Source: Paenimyroides baculatum
GTDB taxonomy: Bacteria > Bacteroidota > Bacteroidia > Flavobacteriales > Flavobacteriaceae
Direction of reading: 5' to 3'
Length of the DNA: 64,000 nt
Assembly: GCF_008629655.1 (NCBI RefSeq)
Contig: NZ_VWSG01000006.1
Span: 159,714 to 223,713, forward strand
Shown here: positions 58,941 through 64,000 of the stretch, piece after piece
How positions within the stretch are numbered: position 1 is the stretch's first letter
Layout of the letters: every line of letters begins with the position of its first letter
Notes under the pieces: model-generated
Database searches by the model: none
Seen by the model: the letters and a program-made list of their open reading frames with translations, nothing else
Told to the model about the DNA's origin: nothing
Position numbers and translations under genes: made by a program

Positions 58941-59813
58941 TTATAAAATATGTTTTTGTGCTTTGTAAGAAGATCTAACCAAGGCACCGCTTTCTACATG
59001 GCGGAAACCAAGATTTAAACCTATTTCTTCGTATTTTTTAAACTGATCTGGCGTAATGAATTCTTTTACAGGCAAATGTTTTTTACTTGGCTGTAAGTAC
59101 TGCCCAATCGTTAAAACATCTAAACCAACATTTCGTAAATCGTGCATGGTTTGTATAACCTCTTCTTCGGTTTCGCCCAAGCCAAGCATAATGCCCGATT
59201 TAGTTCTTTTAGCTCCGTTTGCTTTCAAGTAACGTAAAACTTCCAAACTACGATCATATTTCGCTTGAATACGCACTTCGCGAGTTAATCTGCGAACGGT
59301 TTCCATATTATGCGAAATCACTTCGGGAGCCACTTCTAAAATACGGTCGATATTTCTTTCGATACCTTGAAAATCAGGAATTAATGTTTCCATGGTAGTT
59401 CCCGGACTCATTCTACGAACCGCTTTAATGGTTTCAGCCCAAATAATCGAACCGCCGTCTTTTAAATCGTCACGATCAACAGAAGTTAACACCGCATGTT
59501 TAATGTTCATTAACTTAATAGAACGGGCAACTTTTTCAGGTTCATCCCAATCTACCGTTTCTGGGCGACCGGTTTTTACACCGCAAAATCCGCAAGAACG
59601 CGTACAGATGTTCCCTAAAATCATGAAAGTAGCCGTACCTTCGCCCCAGCATTCACCCATGTTTGGGCAGCTTCCAGAGGTACAAATTGTGTGAAGTTTG
59701 TATTTATCTACTAAACCTCTTAATTCTGTATATTTTTTGCCGGTTGGTAATTTTACACGTAACCATTTTGGTTTACCAGTAGCCGGTTTGTTTGCTTCTA
59801 AAACCGATTCCAT
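58941..59813 (-). CDS. lipA: lipoyl synthase
   Basis: A 290-residue radical-SAM enzyme that inserts two sulfurs into octanoyl chains to make lipoate. Two clusters are visible: the auxiliary Cx4Cx5C region ([12 protein letters not shown], about 44-55) and the radical-[11 protein letters not shown] (about 71-78), plus the C-terminal SSY motif. It serves the E2 enzymes and glycine cleavage. A -7 element at 59834-59841 drives it. Confidence 0.96.
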   Translation of the reverse strand: MESVLEANKPATGKPKWLRVKLPTGKKYTELRGLVDKYKLHTICTSGSCPNMGECWGEGTATFMILGNICTRSCGFCGVKTGRPETVDWDEPEKVARSIKLMNIKHAVLTSVDRDDLKDGGSIIWAETIKAVRRMSPGTTMETLIPDFQGIERNIDRILEVAPEVISHNMETVRRLTREVRIQAKYDRSLEVLRYLKANGAKRTKSGIMLGLGETEEEVIQTMHDLRNVGLDVLTIGQYLQPSKKHLPVKEFITPDQFKKYEEIGLNLGFRHVESGALVRSSYKAQKHIL

Positions 59814-59833
59814 ATATTGTTCAATCTAATTAG

Positions 59834-59841
59834 CAAAGATA
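59834..59841 (-). promoter_or_regulatory. -7 element (TATCTTTG) for lipA
   Basis: Perfect TAnnTTTG match on the minus strand, 20 bases before the ATG. Confidence 0.55.
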
Positions 59842-59951
59842 ATTAAAAAGAGTGGTATAAAATTGCAAAAAATTCAATTTGTACGATTGTTCTTGTTTCA
59901 AAATTGTAATTCCTGTAATTTCGCCTTTCATCACTTATAAAAGCAGTAATC

Positions 59952-61109
59952 ATGAATTCTAAATCGACTTTATCACGAATTGTATCAAACGAAAAATCCT
60001 CGGGAATTTTACTGATTATATGTACGATATTTTCGTTGATTATAGCGAATTCAGCGTTTGGAGATGCGTACCATCATTTTTGGACAACCATGTTACCTTT
60101 AGGAAATATCGAATTTTGGATTAACGATGGTTTAATGGCGATTTTTTTTCTGTTTGTAGGATTAGAGCTTAAGAAGGAAATTTATACAGGCGAATTATCA
60201 AACGTAAAAGCCGCATTACTTCCTGTATTTGCTGCAATTGGCGGCGTTTTGGTACCGGCGGCTATCTATATGTATTTTAATCACGATGCATCAACGGCGC
60301 ACGGATGGGGAATTCCAATGGCTACCGATATTGCTTTTGCTTTGGGGATTTTATCGTTGTTAGGAAAGAGAGTTCCGTTAGGATTAAAAGTTTTTTTAAC
60401 AGCTTTGGCAGTGATCGATGATTTAATGGCAATTTTGGTAATCGGCTTTTTTTATACATCGAATTTTGATGGGACAAACCTATTGATTTCTTTAGGGATT
60501 TTAACACTGTTATTTATTTTAGGAAAACGCAATGTAAATTATTTGTGGCTTTATTTGATATTGGGCGCTTTTGCTTGGTATTTTATGCTGCAATCGGGTG
60601 TTCATGCAACAATAGCTGGAGTTTTACTTGCATTTACCATTCCGTTTAGTAAAATAAAAACGCAATCATCGTTATCTACAGATTTAGAACACAGCTTGGC
60701 AAAACCGGTGTCATTCATCATATTACCATTGTTTGCATTAGCAAATACCGCTGTGTTGATTGATGCAACCGCAATTAACGGCTTGTTACACAACAATGCA
60801 CTAGGAATTTACGGCGGATTAATTGTAGGAAAACCATTAGGTATTACCTTATTTTCGTTCTTTGTGATTTCGTTAGGTTGGTGTAAACTGCCAAATGCCT
60901 TTAACTGGAAACATTTGTTTGCGGTAGCCTGTTTGGGCGGTATTGGTTTTACCATGTCGATTTTTATAACAAATCTTGCTTTCTCAAATCAGGAAGATAT
61001 CGTAATATCAAAACTCGCTATTTTAATATCTTCTACAATTGCCGCTTTGTTAGGATATATTTTGTTGCAGTTTACTTTAAAAGATAATAAAATTGATAAG
61101 ACGGTTTGA
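59952..61109 (+). CDS. nhaA: Na+/H+ antiporter NhaA
   Basis: A 385-residue inner-membrane antiporter with about twelve spans. The proton/sodium-binding Asp pair fits ALAVIDDLMAILVIG, and FLFVGLELKKEI and PMATDIAFALGIL are diagnostic. It expels sodium at alkaline pH. With the NhaC-type gene at 24478-25767 broken, this may be the main working Na+/H+ antiporter gene visible in the window. Confidence 0.95.
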   Translation: MNSKSTLSRIVSNEKSSGILLIICTIFSLIIANSAFGDAYHHFWTTMLPLGNIEFWINDGLMAIFFLFVGLELKKEIYTGELSNVKAALLPVFAAIGGVLVPAAIYMYFNHDASTAHGWGIPMATDIAFALGILSLLGKRVPLGLKVFLTALAVIDDLMAILVIGFFYTSNFDGTNLLISLGILTLLFILGKRNVNYLWLYLILGAFAWYFMLQSGVHATIAGVLLAFTIPFSKIKTQSSLSTDLEHSLAKPVSFIILPLFALANTAVLIDATAINGLLHNNALGIYGGLIVGKPLGITLFSFFVISLGWCKLPNAFNWKHLFAVACLGGIGFTMSIFITNLAFSNQEDIVISKLAILISSTIAALLGYILLQFTLKDNKIDKTV

Positions 61110-61171
61110 AGTTAATAGTTACTTATTTGTTAAAAATGTTTAATTTTATCAAAATTTTAAAATTATAACCA

Positions 61172-61576
61172 ATGAGAAAACTTTTAATATTAATTTTTCT
61201 AACATTAATTTGTGGAGCTGTAAATGCCCAAGAATTTAATATAGTTGGGAAATGGGAAGTTAAAGAGGTTATCAGTCCTAAAACTGTTGAGAATGAAAAT
61301 ATGCAGAATATGATGAACGGATTAAGTGAAAGTACTTTTCATTTAAACAAAGATCAAACAATTAAAATAACGTCTACAAATCCAACACAAGGGCTCAGGT
61401 ATTTTACTATGATGGCAGATGATGCTGTTTGGAATTTTAAAGACAACACAATTACTTTAGTTGATAAAAAAACAAAAGGGTTAATGATGAAAATATTTGT
61501 GGCGACAAAAGATGATAAAACAAAATTTACTTTCTATGAATCCAATCTAATATTAGAAGTTGTCAGAAAAGATTAA
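61172..61576 (+). CDS. exported lipocalin-like protein
   Basis: A 134-residue protein with signal peptide (cleavage after NAQ) and a lipocalin-like start (NIVGKWEVKEVISP). Strand-rich, Met-rich in the centre (ENMQNMMNGLSE, TMMADDAVW). Function unknown. It ends in its own terminator, 68 bases before the ABC-F gene start. Confidence 0.6.
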   Translation: MRKLLILIFLTLICGAVNAQEFNIVGKWEVKEVISPKTVENENMQNMMNGLSESTFHLNKDQTIKITSTNPTQGLRYFTMMADDAVWNFKDNTITLVDKKTKGLMMKIFVATKDDKTKFTFYESNLILEVVRKD

Positions 61577-61602
61577 AGCTAACAAACCGTTAGCTTTTTT
61601 TT
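61575..61602 (+). terminator. terminator before the ABC-F gene
   Basis: AAAGCTAAC and GTTAGCTTT arms with a 5-base loop and eight T. Confidence 0.85.
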
Positions 61603-61616
61603 ATCACATCTTATTT

Positions 61617-61624
61617 TATCTTTG
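61617..61624 (+). promoter_or_regulatory. -7 element (TATCTTTG) for the ABC-F gene
   Basis: Perfect TAnnTTTG match, 19 bases before the ATG at 61644. Confidence 0.55.
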
Positions 61625-61643
61625 CACAACTTATTTTTATAAA

Positions 61644-63278
61644 ATGATTACAGTAAACGATATTGCCGTAGAATTTGGCGGAACAACACTTTTCAGCGAA
61701 GTAACTTTCGCCATTAATGAAACCGATAAAATTGCCCTTATGGGTAAAAATGGTGCGGGAAAATCTACCTTACTTAAAATTGTGGCGGGTGCAAACAAGC
61801 CAACGCGCGGAAATATTTCGGCTCCAAGCGATGCTGTTATCGCTTATCTGCCGCAGCATTTATTAACCGAAGACAACTGCACGGTTTTAGAAGAAACTTC
61901 AAAAGCGTTTTCATCGGTTTTAAATATGAAGAAAGAAATCGACGATATTAACGAGCAATTAACCGTTCGTACCGATTACGAAAGTGATGAATACATGAAA
62001 TTAATCGAAAAAGTTTCAGAATTATCTGAAAAATATTATTCGATCGAAGAAGTAAATTACGAAGCAGAAGTTGAAAAAATCTTAAAAGGATTAGGTTTTG
62101 AAAGAGAAGATTTCAATCGTCCGACTAAAGAATTTTCGGGTGGATGGAGAATGCGTATCGAATTGGCAAAAATCTTATTGACAAAACCCGATTTGATTTT
62201 GTTAGATGAGCCAACCAATCACTTGGATATGGATAGTATTGAATGGCTGGAAGATTTCTTGATCAATCAGGCAAAAGCCGTAATGGTGATTTCGCACGAT
62301 AGAGCGTTTGTTGATAATATTACCAACAGAACAATCGAAGTTACCATGGGAAGAATTTACGACTACAAAGCAAAATACTCTCATTATTTAGAATTGCGAA
62401 AAGATCGTCGCGTTCATCAGCAAAAAGCGTACGATGAACAGCAGAAATTTATTGCCGACAATCAGGCGTTTATTGATCGTTTTCGCGGAACTTTTTCTAA
62501 AACCGATGCCGTTCAGTCGCGTGTTCGTATGTTAGAAAAAATTATTCCTATCGAAGTTGATGAAATCGATAATTCTGCTTTAAAATTGAAATTTCCACCA
62601 TCGGTTCGTTCGGGTCAATATCCGGTTATAGTGAAAGATCTTGAAAAATCGTACGATGATAAATTGATTTTTAAAGATGCCAGTTTGGTAATCGAACGTG
62701 GACAAAAAGTAGCTTTCGTTGGAAAAAATGGTGAAGGTAAATCAACCATGATTAAAGCCATTATGAAAGAAATCGAAATCAACGGTGGTTCGGTTGAAGT
62801 AGGTCACAATGCTCAAATTGGATATTTTGCTCAAAACCAGGCAGCGTTGTTAGATGAAAATGCAACGATATTTGAAACTATAGACAGAATTGCGGTTGGC
62901 GATGTTCGTACACAAATAAAAAATATACTTGGGGCGTTCATGTTTCAAGGTGATGATATTCAAAAGAAGGTAAAAGTACTTTCGGGTGGCGAAAAAACAC
63001 GTTTGGCAATGATAAAACTGTTGTTAGAACCTGTTAACCTGTTGATTTTAGATGAGCCATCAAACCATTTAGATTTAAAAACCAAAGACATTATTAAAGA
63101 TGCCTTACGCGATTTTGATGGAACGTTGATTTTGGTTTCGCACGACCGTGATTTCCTTGATGGATTAGCTGAAAAAGTTTTTGAGTTTGGAAACAAACGA
63201 GTAAAAGAACATTTTGAAGATATTAAAGGCTTCCTTGCAAACAAAAAAATGGAATCTTTAAAAGAAATAGAGAAATAA
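61644..63278 (+). CDS. ABC-F family ATPase (translation-associated)
   Basis: A 544-residue soluble protein with two ABC domains and no membrane spans: Walker A GKNGAGKST (about 34) and signature FSGGWRMRIELAK, LLDEPTNHLD in the first; GKNGEGKST (about 360), SGGEKTRLAM and LDEPSNHLD in the second. The inter-domain linker (about 240-300) is charged and helical, as in ribosome-binding ABC-F factors of the Uup/YheS/EttA group. It probably acts on the ribosomal E site. Start ATG 61644; the longer frame crosses the promoter. Confidence 0.9.
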   Translation: MITVNDIAVEFGGTTLFSEVTFAINETDKIALMGKNGAGKSTLLKIVAGANKPTRGNISAPSDAVIAYLPQHLLTEDNCTVLEETSKAFSSVLNMKKEIDDINEQLTVRTDYESDEYMKLIEKVSELSEKYYSIEEVNYEAEVEKILKGLGFEREDFNRPTKEFSGGWRMRIELAKILLTKPDLILLDEPTNHLDMDSIEWLEDFLINQAKAVMVISHDRAFVDNITNRTIEVTMGRIYDYKAKYSHYLELRKDRRVHQQKAYDEQQKFIADNQAFIDRFRGTFSKTDAVQSRVRMLEKIIPIEVDEIDNSALKLKFPPSVRSGQYPVIVKDLEKSYDDKLIFKDASLVIERGQKVAFVGKNGEGKSTMIKAIMKEIEINGGSVEVGHNAQIGYFAQNQAALLDENATIFETIDRIAVGDVRTQIKNILGAFMFQGDDIQKKVKVLSGGEKTRLAMIKLLLEPVNLLILDEPSNHLDLKTKDIIKDALRDFDGTLILVSHDRDFLDGLAEKVFEFGNKRVKEHFEDIKGFLANKKMESLKEIEK

Positions 63279-63285
63279 AAAAAGG

Positions 63286-63313
63286 AGTGGTTCGGTTAGA
63301 ATCACTTTTTTTT
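63286..63313 (+). terminator. terminator after the ABC-F gene
   Basis: AGTGGTTC and GAATCACT arms (one G-T pair) with a 5-base loop and eight T. Confidence 0.75.
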
Positions 63314-63324
63314 GCTTCTCACTT

Positions 63325-63453
63325 GGGCGTTCCCCGCCTTTTATTGGGCGGGTCGGGCTTTTCACTCATAGCTTTTGTGGCATTAAAGCCACAAAAGGCT
63401 ATCCGCTGCACCCGAGGCATAAGCCGAACTGACCGAAGGTAATCTCTAACGCG
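63325..63453. ncRNA. GC-rich multi-stem structured element (possible non-coding RNA or repeat)
   Basis: A 129-base GC-rich block in AT-rich surroundings. GCGTT (63327-63331) can pair with AACGC (63448-63452), closing the whole element. Inside, CCCGCC (63333-63338) pairs with GGCGGG (63347-63352), and a 14-base stem ATAGC-TTTTGTGGC (63368-63381) pairs with GCCACAAAA-G-GCTAT (63388-63402). CGGG (63354-63357) can pair with CCCG (63411-63414). Sequences of this look recur near rRNA operons in flavobacteria. No reading frame covers it. Confidence 0.5.
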
Positions 63454-63656
63454 ACATCAAGACCTTAAATTATTAGGATAAGTCAAGAAAAAGTATTCAT
63501 TATTAGGTATAAAATATAAATACTTCTTTGTGTTTTAAACTTCATTACAACCATTCACCTGTTAAAATTATTTTATAACCACTTAACAATAAAGTAACTA
63601 AAAAATAACTTTAAAAAAAGGTTTAAAATAATTAGGATAGCATAAAAAAGGGGTGG

Positions 63657-63664
63657 TATATTTG
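63657..63664 (+). promoter_or_regulatory. rRNA promoter P1 -7 element (TATATTTG)
   Basis: First of three tandem TAnnTTTG elements, each followed by GCA and a C-rich start region; spaced 99 and 106 bases from the next two. Confidence 0.55.
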
Positions 63665-63684
63665 CACCGTTGAAAAACAGAAAC

Positions 63685-63695
63685 GTTCTTTAAAA
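63685..63695 (+). promoter_or_regulatory. boxA-like motif 1 (GTTCTTTAAAA)
   Basis: Resembles the boxA antitermination signal (TGCTCTTTAACA) and recurs exactly at 63797-63807. Confidence 0.5.
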
Positions 63696-63730
63696 GATTT
63701 GAAAACACAGAAAAATTTATAAAAAATAAA

Positions 63731-63763
63731 TTTGGATTTGATATAAAAAAGGTTGTAGCTTTG
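63731..63763 (+). promoter_or_regulatory. rRNA promoter P2 (TTTG-N21-TAGCTTTG)
   Basis: -33 TTTG at 63731-63734 and -7 TAGCTTTG at 63756-63763. Confidence 0.6.
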
Positions 63764-63796
63764 CAATCCGTTTCAGAAACGAAACGACTAGCAAAA

Positions 63797-63807
63797 GTTC
63801 TTTAAAA
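63797..63807 (+). promoter_or_regulatory. boxA-like motif 2 (GTTCTTTAAAA)
   Basis: Identical to motif 1, placed 34 bases after the P2 -7 element. Confidence 0.5.
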
Positions 63808-63837
63808 AATCGTGTCAAAAATATTTTTTAAAATAAA

Positions 63838-63869
63838 TTTGTGAGAATTAAAAAAGATTACTACTTTTG
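63838..63869 (+). promoter_or_regulatory. rRNA promoter P3 (TTTG-N20-TACTTTTG)
   Basis: -33 TTTG at 63838-63841 and -7 TACTTTTG at 63862-63869, 138 bases before the window edge. Confidence 0.6.
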
Positions 63870-64000
63870 CAACCGCTTTGAGATACAAGTGAAGAAAAGA
63901 AGACAAGTTCATAGACATATTGGATTAACAGAAAAATAAAGAGTAAGAGCTTTTAGGAAACTAAAAGGTCTTAAACGCAACATCAAAAATATAAAAAACA
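63870..64000 (+). other. rRNA operon leader (truncated by window edge)
   Basis: Sequence after P3 contains GTTCATAGACATATTGG (63907-63923), a close relative of the GTTCTTTGACATATTGG box that precedes 16S genes in Bacteroidota. The 16S gene itself is not in the window. The 722 bases from 63279 to 64000 hold no protein gene. Confidence 0.55.

Noticed and set aside
59853..59867. TGGTATAAAATTGCA between lipA and nhaA as a sigma-54 promoter
   Set aside because: GG to GC spacing is 9 instead of 10 bases, and it does not face nhaA with a clean leader.
61560..61643. 28-residue N-terminal extension of the ABC-F protein
   Set aside because: It overlaps the preceding gene, its terminator and the TATCTTTG promoter; family members start at the ATG at 61644.
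1..64000. CRISPR arrays, insertion sequences, prophage genes or defence systems
   Set aside because: No regularly spaced repeats, transposase, integrase or nuclease-effector genes were seen; the XRE regulator sits with metabolic/envelope genes.

Overview
The window is a stretch of chromosome from a low-GC member of the Bacteroidota, almost certainly Flavobacteriaceae (Flavobacterium/Myroides-like). Supporting signs are the TAnnTTTG -7 promoter elements that precede many genes, an LpxC-FabZ fusion, type III glutamine synthetase, DUF1599 and BT_3928-type proteins, a HD-phosphohydrolase/lpxD/lpxC-fabZ/lpxA/efp cluster, and many small exported proteins and lipoproteins with Bacteroidota-style signal peptides. 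It is mostly housekeeping DNA: about 70 protein genes, no tRNA, CRISPR array, prophage or insertion sequence that I can see, and an rRNA-operon leader that runs off the right edge.

Layout. 1-6.7 kb: the end of an alpha/beta hydrolase gene, an acyltransferase, then a leftward block of tpiA, a TlpA-like lipoprotein, a GNAT enzyme, an ABC permease, a BT_3928-type thioredoxin membrane protein and DUF1599. 6.8-14.5 kb: folP, small envelope proteins, rlmH, a CsaA-like protein, nadC, a YihY-type membrane protein, DUF2147 and priA. 14.6-15.9 kb: the rpsF-rpsR-rplI operon. 15.9-22.8 kb: an alkyl-DNA repair group (ogt, WYL regulator, DinB), a VWA protein divergent from a LytS/LytTR two-component pair, and a lipid A-type acyltransferase. 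22.8-29.9 kb: META lipoprotein, fabG, an NhaC-type antiporter broken by an in-frame stop, an operon of XRE regulator, spermidine-synthase-like enzyme and outer-membrane protein, an M14 peptidase and an Lrp regulator. 29.9-33.4 kb: YdjM-like hydrolase, yaaA, hutH. 33.4-40.8 kb: HD hydrolase, lpxD, lpxC-fabZ, lpxA, efp, a second LpxD, NTF2-like protein and sucD. 40.8-43.1 kb: two neighbouring frameshifted genes (OsmC family and a small membrane protein), then coaD and ddl. 43.2-51.3 kb: an eight-gene operon (PASTA protein, rluD-type, hypothetical, FMN reductase, pabB, tilS, dsbD, DUF2911). 51.4-63.3 kb: purB, lipocalin-like lipoprotein, thioesterase, glnN, His-rich protein, phnA-like, gap, lipA, nhaA and an ABC-F protein. 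63.3-64.0 kb: a GC-rich structured element followed by three tandem promoters and boxA-like motifs, reading toward a 16S rRNA gene just outside the window.

How the parts work together: lpxD/lpxC-fabZ/lpxA and the acyltransferases make lipid A and phospholipid; fabG and the FabZ domain feed them acyl chains; ddl, the PASTA protein and the LytS-type system concern the envelope; tpiA, gap, sucD and lipA serve central carbon metabolism; folP and pabB serve folate; priA, tilS, rluD, rlmH, efp and ribosomal proteins serve information processing. The most interesting non-coding signals are (i) the multi-stem element at 63325-63453, (ii) a phased array of near-identical palindromes over the XRE promoter at 27902-27964, (iii) two sigma-54-like promoters in front of small exported proteins, (iv) a possible structured leader abutting rplI, and (v) promoters so close to the starts of priA and lpxD that their mRNAs may be leaderless. 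Nothing in the window is a clear defence or mobile system.
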